Shown one piece after another: positions 1 to 7,803 of a stretch of 64,000 bases of DNA. The notes under the pieces are model-generated. The model was not told the DNA's origin. It made no database searches and saw nothing but the letters and a program-made list of their open reading frames with translations. This DNA is from Salinispira pacifica (GTDB lineage Bacteria; Spirochaetota; Spirochaetia; DSM-27196; Salinispiraceae). The stretch is taken from assembly GCF_000507245.1 (NCBI RefSeq), contig NC_023035.1:3453570-3517569 (forward strand), in the 5' to 3' direction. The translations under genes were made by a program, and so were the position numbers. Every line of letters starts with the position of its first letter. Within the stretch, counting starts at the first letter, position 1.

Positions 1-1169
1 TGGTTCTCCTGAAAGATAATGATGAAGGAACCCTCAATGTGACTTGCCGGGAAGGATATTTTCCCCCGCCCTATGATCTTCCTCAGATGGTTGCCACGAA
101 AATCGCAAGTGTTGAAACCTATTTCGAAAGCTCGCCCATCCATATCGGTGAAACCGTGCTGGGACAGGTTGCCATGGATAACGAAGCGGTGTTTATCCGT
201 AATACCGTGGAAGACGGGCGGATGACCGCCAATATCAAAGAGAACACCATGTTCATCAGTTCTCTCATCGCAATTCCCCTGATCGTTAACAATGAAGTGT
301 TCGGTGTGGTTTCGGTCATTCACCGTCAAAAACGTCAGCTTTTTAGTGAACTTGACTATGAACGCTGTAAAGTGTTTGTTGAATACGCCTCTCTCACCCT
401 GGACTCCCTGTACAACTATTCTCAGCTTCTGGAAAAACAGGAGATTGAGCGGGAAGTGAATATCGCCGGAGAAATCCAGAAAAAGCTTCTGCCCGGGCGT
501 CTACCCAAACGAATCCGTGAAGCGGTGACTGCATGGAGTCAGCCTGCGAAAGGGGTGTCCGGAGACTACTACGATATCATCACCCTGAACCGCGCCGGAA
601 AACTGGGAATGGTAATCTGCGATGTTGCAGGAAAGGGTGTGCCAGCCTCTCTTATCATGGTGATGATCCGTACCATTATCCACCTGGTTGCCGGATCCAC
701 CCAGGATGCCTCCAAGGTTGTGAGCTGGATCAATCGGGGTATCGCAGGTCGTATCGATATTGAACGATTTGCCACACTGAGTTACATTACTTATGACCCG
801 AATACCCAACGGATTGAATATTCCAATGCTGCGCATCACCCGCTGGTGATTCTCCGGCATGAAACCGGTGAGATTGAGAAGCTTGACTCCAAGGGCCTGC
901 CCATCGGGCTGGAACGGGAAGCACGCTACGAACGGGTGGGAACAACTCTCTCCCCGGGGGATGCGGTACTGCTTTACACCGACGGTATTGTGGAAGCCAT
1001 GAACCCCGACGGGGAACAGTATGAGGAAGAGCGCCTTCAGGATGTGTTCCGGGAACATGCAAACCGAAGTTCTTCAGAGATAATGATGGCCATACGTTCT
1101 GATATTGAACACTTTGTCGGTCCGGCAAAGCAGCACGACGATCAAACCCTCATCGTCATGAAAGCATGA
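1..1169 (+). CDS. GAF-SpoIIE (RsbU-type) serine phosphatase, 5' end outside the window
   Basis: Protein phosphatase expected to dephosphorylate a STAS-domain anti-sigma antagonist in a partner-switching stress pathway. The frame is open to the first base of the window, so the start lies upstream; the GTG at 39 is internal. The first ~130 visible residues look like a GAF sensor (GETVLGQVA, then SSLIAIPLIVNNEVFGVVSVIHR). A short helical linker (EREVNIAGEIQKKLLPG) leads into a PP2C/SpoIIE domain with the metal-binding signatures SGDYYD, CDVAGKGVPASL, LLYTDGIVEA and HDDQTLIV. Genes for a STAS protein and a HATPase kinase follow on the same strand, which fits the function. The GAF ligand cannot be told. 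Function class is secure; the target protein is inferred. Confidence 0.9.
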   Translation, partial: VLLKDNDEGTLNVTCREGYFPPPYDLPQMVATKIASVETYFESSPIHIGETVLGQVAMDNEAVFIRNTVEDGRMTANIKENTMFISSLIAIPLIVNNEVFGVVSVIHRQKRQLFSELDYERCKVFVEYASLTLDSLYNYSQLLEKQEIEREVNIAGEIQKKLLPGRLPKRIREAVTAWSQPAKGVSGDYYDIITLNRAGKLGMVICDVAGKGVPASLIMVMIRTIIHLVAGSTQDASKVVSWINRGIAGRIDIERFATLSYITYDPNTQRIEYSNAAHHPLVILRHETGEIEKLDSKGLPIGLEREARYERVGTTLSPGDAVLLYTDGIVEAMNPDGEQYEEERLQDVFREHANRSSSEIMMAIRSDIEHFVGPAKQHDDQTLIVMKA

Positions 1170-1226
1170 TATAATGAATCATGTATTTCATACAGATTGT
1201 CTTCGCACAAGAGCGGTTTCATCGTA

Positions 1227-1256
1227 TATAATACACACTGTACTTTTTTCAAGGAG
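1227..1256 (+). promoter_or_regulatory. -10-like TATAAT and ribosome binding site before the STAS gene
   Basis: TATAAT lies at 1227-1232 and AAGGAG at 1251-1256, seven bases before the ATG at 1263. No good -35 box stands 16-18 bases upstream, so the promoter is only possible; the ribosome binding site is clear and decides the start. Confidence 0.45.
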
Positions 1257-1262
1257 CTGTAC

Positions 1263-1607
1263 ATGGAAGTTAAACTGAAAAATAAGAACGGCGTTCTTCT
1301 TGTTGAACTGCAGGAAGAGATCGACTTATTCCATGCCAATAAACTCAAGCTGTACTTCAACAAGATATTTGAATCTTCTCACAAGAAGATCGTCCTGAAT
1401 TTTCAGGAAGTGACATATATCGACAGTTCGGGTATCGGTGCCCTTCTCAATATTTTCAAGGAATCCAAGAAACGGGAAATCAAGATTCTCTTTACCAACA
1501 TTCACGGATCAGTGAAAAAGGTGATCGAGCTCACCAAGCTTGATGATTATTTCCCCATCTTAAGGACTCAGGAAGAAGCCATAGAACAACTTGAAGCTGC
1601 GGAGTAA
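1263..1607 (+). CDS. STAS-domain anti-sigma factor antagonist
   Basis: 114-residue single STAS domain of the SpoIIAA/RsbV type. When unphosphorylated, such proteins bind the anti-sigma kinase and free its partner; kinase phosphorylation and phosphatase dephosphorylation switch them. The conserved phospho-acceptor loop is IDSSGIGALL, with D54, S55 and S56; by family analogy S56 is the likely phosphosite. The ATG at 1263 was preferred to an upstream in-frame GTG at 1197 because AAGGAG sits just before it and the STAS fold begins there. It lies between the SpoIIE phosphatase and the HATPase kinase, four bases from the latter. Confidence 0.9.
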   Translation: MEVKLKNKNGVLLVELQEEIDLFHANKLKLYFNKIFESSHKKIVLNFQEVTYIDSSGIGALLNIFKESKKREIKILFTNIHGSVKKVIELTKLDDYFPILRTQEEAIEQLEAAE

Positions 1608-1610
1608 AAA

Positions 1611-2144
1611 ATGGAAGCAAAACAATTACTAGTAGATGACAATCACAAACTGTTTGACAAGACCAACATGTTTTATAAAAAGTTCGCATCAGACCAGCGG
1701 CAGATACGCTATTTCGCACTGGTTGTAGTGCAGAAAGCACCCCCGGAAATTCATGAAATCAACCTTCTTGAACAACAGATTTCCGAACTGCTGAAAAACG
1801 CAGTAAAACACGGCAACCGGAACGATCCCAGCAAAAGCGTCCATGTCTGGTACTATTTCAGCACAGATGAAGCCCGGCTTATTGTAGAAGACGAGGGTGA
1901 CGGCTTCCAGGATCTGGAAAAGTGGAATGAGTTCAACCGGAAACGTATTCAATGTCTTCAGGAACGGAACTTCGACGAACTGGACAACTTCGTAAGTTTC
2001 CGGACCAAACGGAGCGATGAACATGACGGAGGAAATGCTCTGTTTGCTGCCATGGAGTATTGGGATGAAGGCATGGTTTACAACGAGAAAAAAAATGCCG
2101 TAGCCGTAGGCAAGAAATTCGAAAAGAAGCGGCTGGAAGTGTAA
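1611..2144 (+). CDS. RsbW/SpoIIAB-type anti-sigma factor serine kinase
   Basis: 177-residue GHKL ATPase that would phosphorylate the neighbouring STAS protein and sequester a partner, classically a sigma factor. The N-box ELLKNAVKHGNR places E59 and N63 for Mg-ATP; the G1 box EDEGDGF (from D94) and a later GGNALFAAMEYWD segment complete the nucleotide site. It starts three bases after the STAS stop, so the two genes are probably translationally coupled. No sigma factor gene is found nearby, so the output of the switch is unknown. The gene ends before a strong terminator. Confidence 0.88.
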   Translation: MEAKQLLVDDNHKLFDKTNMFYKKFASDQRQIRYFALVVVQKAPPEIHEINLLEQQISELLKNAVKHGNRNDPSKSVHVWYYFSTDEARLIVEDEGDGFQDLEKWNEFNRKRIQCLQERNFDELDNFVSFRTKRSDEHDGGNALFAAMEYWDEGMVYNEKKNAVAVGKKFEKKRLEV

Positions 2145-2223
2145 TCTCCATCCCTCAGCAGGTTTCCGGGATTACTTGCCAACGGAAAAAGGCAACGGAA
2201 AAACCCGGCACACAACCTGAGAA

Positions 2224-2260
2224 GCGGTCGCGGAGCATAGCTCCTGCGGCCGTTTTTTTT
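2224..2260 (+). terminator. Rho-independent terminator of the partner-switching genes
   Basis: An imperfect GC-rich hairpin (GCGGTCGCGGAGC, loop ATA, GCTCCTGCGGCCG) is followed by eight T residues. It stands about 80 bases after the kinase stop. Confidence 0.85.
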
Positions 2261-2336
2261 ACCCTCATTGCATCCGCATTGCACAATTGCAGTCCAGGGC
2301 AACTTTAAGCGCTTGCGCCCTCGCCACGGTATGCTT

Positions 2337-2466
2337 CTAATTTCCTAGCCGCATTTCCAGGAATGACTCAATTATCATATACAGGCTCTCAAGCTTATCT
2401 TCCCGCATATTCAAAATTGCATGTGCTTCATTGTCAAAACGTTCCGTCACAATGTTTGCATACGGT
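2337..2466 (-). pseudogene. 3' fragment of the IS66-interrupted lipoprotein hydrolase gene
   Basis: On the minus strand this stretch encodes a C-terminal tail running from ANIVTERFDNEAHAILN to EMRLGN and a TAG stop at 2337-2339. It has no start of its own. It is the missing end of the alpha/beta hydrolase whose 5' part lies at 4821-5772. Removing the IS66 element and one copy of the 8-bp duplication (2459-2466) joins 952 and 122 bases into exactly 358 codons, in frame. The tail supplies the expected catalytic histidine (H330 of the rebuilt protein, in AHAILN) and the closing amphipathic helix. Confidence 0.88.
2459..2466. repeat. Left target-site duplication of the IS66 element
   Basis: CATACGGT directly before the left end GTAAGCG. 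The same eight bases stand at 4821-4828 after the right end. Eight-base duplications are typical of the IS66 family. Confidence 0.92.
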
Positions 2467-2478
2467 GTAAGCGTAAAT

Positions 2479-4059
2479 TTAAGCCTGTAAAATCGACTTC
2501 ATTTCCAAGAGTTCGTCCTTAATGTTCCAGGGCAGTAATTCTTCCCATTTTCCAGAAAGGGCAATCTCTGGTGCACGGGTGAATACATGAACCAGATAGC
2601 CGTAGGGGTTCAAACCATTCTGTCTGGCAGTCTCGATGAGCGAGAACATGAAACAGGAGGATTCTGCCCCCTGTGGGCTCCCGCTGAATAGCCAGTTCTT
2701 GCGTCCAAGCACAAAAGGACGAATAGCATTTTCCGAACTGTTGTTGTCCGGGGTGAGCTGAGGATGTTCGAGATATTTCATGATCTTGTCCCACTGCGAG
2801 AGCGCATAACTTACTGCCTGACCAGTGGCACTGGTGGGGCGAATGCTCAGGGCTTTCTTGTCGAGCCATGCTTTGAAATCTTTGGCTACCGGTGCAATTC
2901 GTGCCTTGCGTTCAGAGATAAATTCTTCATCTAACAGATCAAGGCTACGCAGTTCTTTCTCTATACGGTAAAACTTGGCGATTTTCGAAACCGCCTCATG
3001 AGCGCTTCCGGCTTTCTTTGATGACTTGCCTGCTTCGAAGAATTTCCGGCGAATATGAGCCATACAGCCAACATGTACGATATCGTTCCGGTTCTTGAGA
3101 GCTGTTTCGTATCCAACATACCCGTCGGTTTGTAAGTAGCCTGAGAATTCTTTGAGGTAATTTTTTGCATAGTCTGACCCGCGGCTTCGGTGATATTCAT
3201 AATCCACCACCTTTTTATCAGGCGGGCCTCCTCTTGCGAGCCACATATACGATTTACTGGTATTGGATTTTTCCTCTTCATTCATGACCTGGACGGTGGT
3301 TTCATCCATCTGAACGACCGATCCGGACAGAATCTGCGCTTTCATGAGGGTTTTAAAGGGTTTCAGTAGCTCGTACGCTTTCTGTTGCCAATTTGACATA
3401 TCCTGCCGGCTGATTCTCGCTCCAACCCGTTCAAAGCGCTTTTCCTGCCGGTAAAAGGGTAGATGATCGACAAACTTGTTCTGAATAATGAATGCCAGAA
3501 GCTCCGGGGTGACAATACTCTTAGGGATGATGGACGGAGGAACCGGAGCAATACGGAACACCGGTTTGTCTTCGTCCCCGGAACCTTCACATTTACGGCA
3601 GGCATATTTGGGCCGTATATGCCGTTCGACGAAAAACTGTTCGGGGATGGTTTTCAGTTTTTCACTGACTTCTTCGTCGATTTTGGAGAGCTCATGACCG
3701 CATCCACAGTGCTTCTCGTCTTCCGGGATGTCGTGGATGACATCGACCCTCGGTAGGTCATCGGATAATGGTTTTCGCCCCCGTTTCTTTCGGGTATGAG
3801 ACGTGACTGTTGTAACTGTGTCTGTGGCATCCGTATCATCTGCCGGTGTCGAGGCGACCTGCGACTCTTCAAACAGCATCGTCTGCAGTAGGTCAGAAGC
3901 GGACTCGCTGGTGCGGGCGAACTTTCGAAACCGGGCCAGTTTAAGTTGTTCCTGAAGGTCTTCGATTTCTAGTTCGCGCTCAGCAAGTCGGGAGTCCAGT
4001 GCGGTTATATGGGTCTTGACTGCGTCTGGTAACTGTTCAATCTCCGCTGCGCTCAACAT
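2479..4059 (-). CDS. tnpC: IS66 transposase TnpC (DDE type)
   Basis: 526-residue transposase that cuts and joins the element's ends. It begins with a coiled-coil/leucine-zipper segment (residues ~20-45), followed by a Cys-rich zinc-finger-like region (HCGCGHEL, then YACRKCEG). The DDE catalytic domain is recognisable from QMDETTVQV (first D), LQTDGYVGY (second D) and NNSSENAIRPFVLGRKNW (E). The C-terminal segment NGLNPYGYLVHVF is characteristic of the IS66 C-terminal region. Length is normal and the frame intact. The stop lies only 12 bases inside the left inverted repeat. Confidence 0.95.
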   Translation of the reverse strand: MLSAAEIEQLPDAVKTHITALDSRLAERELEIEDLQEQLKLARFRKFARTSESASDLLQTMLFEESQVASTPADDTDATDTVTTVTSHTRKKRGRKPLSDDLPRVDVIHDIPEDEKHCGCGHELSKIDEEVSEKLKTIPEQFFVERHIRPKYACRKCEGSGDEDKPVFRIAPVPPSIIPKSIVTPELLAFIIQNKFVDHLPFYRQEKRFERVGARISRQDMSNWQQKAYELLKPFKTLMKAQILSGSVVQMDETTVQVMNEEEKSNTSKSYMWLARGGPPDKKVVDYEYHRSRGSDYAKNYLKEFSGYLQTDGYVGYETALKNRNDIVHVGCMAHIRRKFFEAGKSSKKAGSAHEAVSKIAKFYRIEKELRSLDLLDEEFISERKARIAPVAKDFKAWLDKKALSIRPTSATGQAVSYALSQWDKIMKYLEHPQLTPDNNSSENAIRPFVLGRKNWLFSGSPQGAESSCFMFSLIETARQNGLNPYGYLVHVFTRAPEIALSGKWEELLPWNIKDELLEMKSILQA

Positions 4060-4102
4060 GATCTAAATTCTAGCATGGACTCAGCAGTTGAGGGAAGTCA
4101 TT

Positions 4103-4450
4103 TCAGTTACATTCGACATACTCAATTGCCTTATGGGCGTGCCAAAAATCAATGCCGTCCAGAATCATCTGTAGTTGGGCTGTGGTGATCTGCTTTGCCT
4201 GTTCCTCGGTGTCCGGCCAGGGAAAGCGGTCTTTTTCCAACCGCTTGAGCCACAGACAGAACCCGTTGCGGTCCCACCAGATACATTTGAGTAATCTCCG
4301 GTTCCGATTGCAGAACAGAAACAAGGATCCAGACATGGCCAAGTGGTTCATCTTCTGCTCGACAATTTCCGATAAACCGTTCACCTGCTTGCGCATATCA
4401 GTAACACCTGGACGGACATAAATATCCAGTTGGGACAGATCAGGAATCAC
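4103..4450 (-). CDS. tnpB: IS66 accessory protein TnpB (Orf2)
   Basis: 115-residue IS66 Orf2-type protein, needed for transposition of family members though its biochemical role is unclear. The signatures DMRKQVNGLSEIV, LFLFCNRNRRLLKCIWWDRNGFCLW and KRLEKDRFPWP are visible. It overlaps the end of tnpA by four bases, as usual in this family, and is followed by tnpC after about 43 bases. Confidence 0.95.
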   Translation of the reverse strand: MIPDLSQLDIYVRPGVTDMRKQVNGLSEIVEQKMNHLAMSGSLFLFCNRNRRLLKCIWWDRNGFCLWLKRLEKDRFPWPDTEEQAKQITTAQLQMILDGIDFWHAHKAIEYVECN

Positions 4451-4749
4451 CGGAATGCCGCCAAAACTGCTTGCAGACGTTCGGAGGAGATTCTATCCGG
4501 CACCATGATGCGAAACCTTCGATCAATCTCTATTACTATATCATTGGAAGAAGCCATGCGCCCCTTCGGTTCAATGTGGACCAGATCCCGATTTGGAGAT
4601 TCACTGGTCATGGAATTCTTAACCCGCTTCATCCAGTAATGTAGCGTTGAAAGCTTGATTTCGTGATTTCGGCAGAACTCCTTTTGGGTTTGTCCACTTT
4701 CCCGCCATTGATCGGTGATAGCCTTCCATTTCTCTACTTTTTTATCCAT
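4447..4749 (-). CDS. tnpA: IS66 accessory protein TnpA (Orf1), helix-turn-helix
   Basis: 100-residue Orf1 of the element. The N-terminal region (WKAITDQWRESGQTQKEFCRNHEI) is the helix-turn-helix typical of IS66/IS3-type Orf1 proteins and probably binds DNA. It starts at an ATG preceded by GGAGG on the minus strand and is the first gene of the tnpA-tnpB-tnpC set. Confidence 0.92.
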   Translation of the reverse strand: MDKKVEKWKAITDQWRESGQTQKEFCRNHEIKLSTLHYWMKRVKNSMTSESPNRDLVHIEPKGRMASSNDIVIEIDRRFRIMVPDRISSERLQAVLAAFR

Positions 4750-4820
4750 AATTCCTCCATGTGGAAGAATTATTCCATCTAAAGCTCAGGTTGTGCAGGG
4801 CCTGGTAAATTGACGGTTAC

Positions 4821-4828
4821 CATACGGT
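4821..4828. repeat. Right target-site duplication of the IS66 element
   Basis: CATACGGT directly after the right terminus, identical to 2459-2466. Confidence 0.92.
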
Positions 4829-5772
4829 GCACGCAACTTCGGAATGCCCGATTTCCAATCAACCACCGAATCGCCGGTGCCCTGAAGAACCAGAAGAGGA
4901 CCGCCGTACATGTTTTCAGGAATTTCGTCCCATGACTCTATCCAGCGGGAATATGCCTCCAGCCATCCCGGTGCATAGACGGAAGAAAGCAGCGGATCTC
5001 CCTGGGTAGAGAACTCCCGAAATTCCGGATTCTTGCTGACGCCCCGGGGAAGCACAGTGGGGTTTTGCACAAACGGAGGAATCTCTATGCTCCGCCCGCC
5101 CAGTATGGCGCTGGCGCTGCTGCGGAATCGGAAGCCTTTCATATCCACCAGGGGGGCGGCAAAAATCACCCCGTCAGGCATGGTCCGATGTTCCCGATAC
5201 AGTATCCTCTGGGTTTCAATGATGGCCGATGCACCGGTGCTGTGCCCCATCAAAATGCATGGCAGGTTATCAGGGATGTCCGCACCGGAGTACAGCTGAT
5301 TCAGAACATCCCCGTAGTGAGAAAAGTGGTCAATATCGTTTCGGGGACCGTCGGAGAGACCGTGCCCGGGAAGGTCAGGAAGGATCACCGTCCATCCATC
5401 CGTGGTAAACAGCCCTGCCATGTCGGCCATATGCCCTGCATGGGCCATATAACCGTGAACCAGCACTACGATACCCTTGGCTTGCACACCTTCAGGCCGC
5501 TGCCTGACAAGAAATATCCGCCCGAACTCGCCGTACATGTAGCGTGCTTCCAGCTGAAATGGTCCGAATCCGAAGTACTCCCCATACTCCCGTAATCCGG
5601 GAATCTCATCCGCCGTCCGCCATTCTACCCCGAGGTTCTCCTCAAGTTGCATCAGCCCTGTCTGAATTTCCGTGGGTACGTCTTCAACAGAAGCGCAAGA
5701 GGTAAAAATCAGGGCGGCGGCAACCAGGAAGAGAACGTACACAGCCCGGAATCCGGGTACTTTGTTTACCAC
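4821..5772 (-). pseudogene. 5' part of a lipoprotein alpha/beta hydrolase (lysophospholipase-like), split by IS66
   Basis: Serine hydrolase of the monoacylglycerol lipase/lysophospholipase type, exported and lipid-anchored (signal peptide to FTSC, Cys26). Visible parts: oxyanion-hole VLVHGY, nucleophile elbow GHSTG with Ser178, and LQGTGDSVVD with Asp301. The protein as now encoded runs on to 4786 with a short tail read from IS66 sequence and lacks the catalytic His, so it should be inactive. The true end lies at 2337-2466. The intact gene would encode 357 residues. Translation starts at a GTG overlapping the stop of the preceding lipoprotein by one base. Confidence 0.9.
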
Positions 5773-6290
5773 TAATCTTCTTCCAGATGTATCTGCCAGC
5801 TCCCTATTTCCCGGGGATAGGCCTCTTTCAGTGTATGGAACTCCTGAAGAACAATATGATCCAGATGATACTGCATCCTGACAGAGCCGTTTTTCTGTTC
5901 AATATGCTCGGGAAAGAGCGTGAGGGTGTCAGGTTTTATCGTGAATGCAGTGAAGCTGTGTTGAAACTCCCTGGGCGAATACTCTTCGCCGCCATGGAAA
6001 TACCTTCTGCCCTGTATGAAGTATTCTCCCTCCGTCAGGTCCTGAATTACCATGAACGACCTGGATGAGGGAACTCTCTTCTGCACAATTATTGCTCCGG
6101 ACTCCACGTCCGCCACCATCAGTACTGAATAGTTCTCGCTGGTCACATCTTTACTATCCAACATCAGCAAAAGTGCCCCGGTATTATTCCCAGGGTTTTC
6201 CGGGAAGCTGGCACATGAGCTGAACGTCGCCAGGATCGCCACACTCACCCCCAGCAACACCCTGGACATTGTACGTCGCACTTGATTCAT
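5772..6290 (-). CDS. Uncharacterised lipoprotein upstream of the split hydrolase
   Basis: 172-residue exported lipoprotein. The ATG at 6290 has AAGGAGG just upstream on the minus strand; an upstream in-frame start at 6371 would lie inside a repeat element and was discarded. The signal peptide ends in a lipobox around TFSSCASF. The mature part is beta-rich (GEYFIQGRRYFHGGEEYSP) and I recognise no family. Its stop overlaps the hydrolase GTG by one base, so both were co-translated, and the hydrolase's loss probably leaves this partner stranded. Confidence 0.8.
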   Translation of the reverse strand: MNQVRRTMSRVLLGVSVAILATFSSCASFPENPGNNTGALLLMLDSKDVTSENYSVLMVADVESGAIIVQKRVPSSRSFMVIQDLTEGEYFIQGRRYFHGGEEYSPREFQHSFTAFTIKPDTLTLFPEHIEQKNGSVRMQYHLDHIVLQEFHTLKEAYPREIGSWQIHLEED

Positions 6291-6313
6291 TGAAATCCTC
6301 CTTTGTGAGTATG

Positions 6314-6457
6314 CAGTGCACCAAAGCTTGTGAAAAACATCATTTTTCCATTTTTTCACGGACCGAACCACTACCGGTCAGGGTGCAAAAATGAGATACA
6401 CTACATCTATGGTCTGCCGCAGGCAGAAATATCCGCTCCACAAGCTTCCGTGCACTG
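6314..6457. repeat. Palindrome-ended dispersed repeat, copy A
   Basis: A 144-bp non-coding element. It opens with CAGTGCACCAAAGCTTGTG and closes with CACAAGCTTCCGTGCACTG, nearly perfect inverted ends. Two more elements with the same ends lie at 14369-14509 and 23373-23516. This copy starts nine bases after the 6466 gene stop and ends in the leader of the lipoprotein gene, so on the minus strand it is probably transcribed. Either a small non-autonomous transposable element (MITE) or a transcribed hairpin repeat. Confidence 0.85.
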
Positions 6458-6465
6458 GAATCAGA

Positions 6466-7560
6466 CTAAAATATCAGGTTCAGATTCATCAGGCTCTGCT
6501 TGGTGCTGGGAATATAATTCACAAAAGATTCGAAATTGATATCCATCTTTTTACATGCATCCTTGAGGTAGGAAAGATAGTACAGCCCCAGATCCTTGTT
6601 CATCACCTCGGCTCCGTAGCCTGCGGTGAAGAAGTTATCCAGGCTTTTTTCCCGGAGATTGATATTGGACTTGGAATCCACCCGTTCCCGCAGGGATTCA
6701 AATTCCTGGTTCTGCTGGATAATGTGTATTTTCATTTTTGTGCGCTCGTTCTTTTCCCGCTTTTTCTCAGAAAACTCCATGGATATATTTACCGCCTCAT
6801 GTCCCATGGCTGCCTCCGCAGAGCCGCCGCCCTGGGACATAATGCCGCCCACAATAATTATCATCTCGATGAGCATGAGGGCCAGATATTCAGGAGTTTC
6901 CGAGCGGTCAAGATACACCTCCAGGGATGTGCGCAGTTCCTGAAGGAGACTCTGGGCGTCAATCCGCTCCCGGTATACGGTGAGAAGCAGCCAAACCACC
7001 GGATCCACCATATTGAGGTACCGGATGGCCAGGTACATCTTTTTTTTCTTCTCATCTTCCAGTGCCGATTCGTTCCGTACTATTCTGGCCTGTACAGATT
7101 TCAAAAGCCCCTGTTTGAACGCGGTAATTTCCGCCTCATTTTTTTTGATAACCGCCATGACTCCGGCACTGCGGACATTCATGCCGAATCCGATTGCAAC
7201 CTTGGGAAACTGTCTGTTCCAAAGATTGGTGAGATTGGAATCCATAATAATATCCCAAATCCGTGCGTCGAATTGGCGGTAGAGCATACCGTAGGTCATG
7301 AGTTTGCTCAGATCGATGAGGTTATTTCTGTCCCTGGCAATATTCCGGGTTTGAAACTCCACCCGGTTCATAAACCCGTTTACGGCCATCTGCTGAAGCT
7401 GCCGTGCATCCGCTGCAGGAAGGGTATAGCCGTGCAGAGCTATTCCGTCGAACATTACCACTTTCGAGATTTTCTGCCGGCGCTGCAAATGATATGCGAC
7501 CCCGTCATCGTGTAGACCTATTCTCAGTGGTCCCTGAATGGGTTCTTTGCTTTGTTCCAC
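6466..7560 (-). CDS. Unrecognised ~364-residue cytoplasmic protein
   Basis: No signal peptide and no family I can name. The sequence is largely helical with a short hydrophobic stretch (YLALMLIEMIIIVGGIMSQ, residues ~232-250) followed by a strongly basic/acidic coiled-coil-like segment (FSEKKREKNERTKMK). It starts at GTG; no strong ribosome binding site is visible, so the start is uncertain. It stands alone, divergent from glgP, with a copy of the dispersed repeat right after its stop. Composition matches its neighbours. Probably a lineage-specific protein. Confidence 0.75.
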   Translation of the reverse strand: MEQSKEPIQGPLRIGLHDDGVAYHLQRRQKISKVVMFDGIALHGYTLPAADARQLQQMAVNGFMNRVEFQTRNIARDRNNLIDLSKLMTYGMLYRQFDARIWDIIMDSNLTNLWNRQFPKVAIGFGMNVRSAGVMAVIKKNEAEITAFKQGLLKSVQARIVRNESALEDEKKKKMYLAIRYLNMVDPVVWLLLTVYRERIDAQSLLQELRTSLEVYLDRSETPEYLALMLIEMIIIVGGIMSQGGGSAEAAMGHEAVNISMEFSEKKREKNERTKMKIHIIQQNQEFESLRERVDSKSNINLREKSLDNFFTAGYGAEVMNKDLGLYYLSYLKDACKKMDINFESFVNYIPSTKQSLMNLNLIF

Positions 7561-7617
7561 GTACCCAATTGTAGTCCGACAGGCTTCTCTGTTTCCAGTC
7601 CCCCCCGGGCATCCACC

Positions 7618-7647
7618 TTGACAGCACTAAACCGGTTTTATTAGTAT
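7618..7647 (+). promoter_or_regulatory. Promoter of glgP
   Basis: TTGACA at 7618-7623 and TAGTAT at 7642-7647, spacer 18. This would give a leader of about 150 bases before the glgP ATG. Confidence 0.7.
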
Positions 7648-7803
7648 GGCACTGGTTCCGTTCTCATCTTTTTTTCAATCGGAGAACAGTCCCGCAAGTC
7701 AACATTTCTTCCCGGCGGCTTCGGGGGTAGACGCCGGCGAAGCATACCAGCAGTGGTACCACTACTTCGTAAAACCACCGTGGATAACCACAGAGGAGTA
7801 CAA

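Larger units (their letters stand above)
2467..4820 (-). mobile_element. Complete IS66-family insertion sequence
   Basis: A 2354-bp element carrying tnpA, tnpB and tnpC on the minus strand. The left end reads GTAAGCGTAAATTTAAGCC; the right end, read inward, is GTAACCGTCAATTTACCAG. These are imperfect inverted repeats beginning with the family's GTAA. Both ends abut the 8-bp duplication CATACGGT. All three genes are full length with no frameshift, and the flanking target gene rejoins perfectly in frame, so the insertion looks recent and could still be mobile. Confidence 0.95.

Noticed and set aside
4786-4820. Last eleven residues of the truncated hydrolase as a natural C-terminus
   Set aside because: They are read from the IS66 right end; the true tail is at 2337-2458.
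6391-7515. A 374-codon plus-strand frame opposite the unknown 6466-7560 gene
   Set aside because: It starts inside repeat copy A and its product has shadow-like composition; the minus-strand frame looks more protein-like. As neither matches a known family, this is the least certain of the strand choices.
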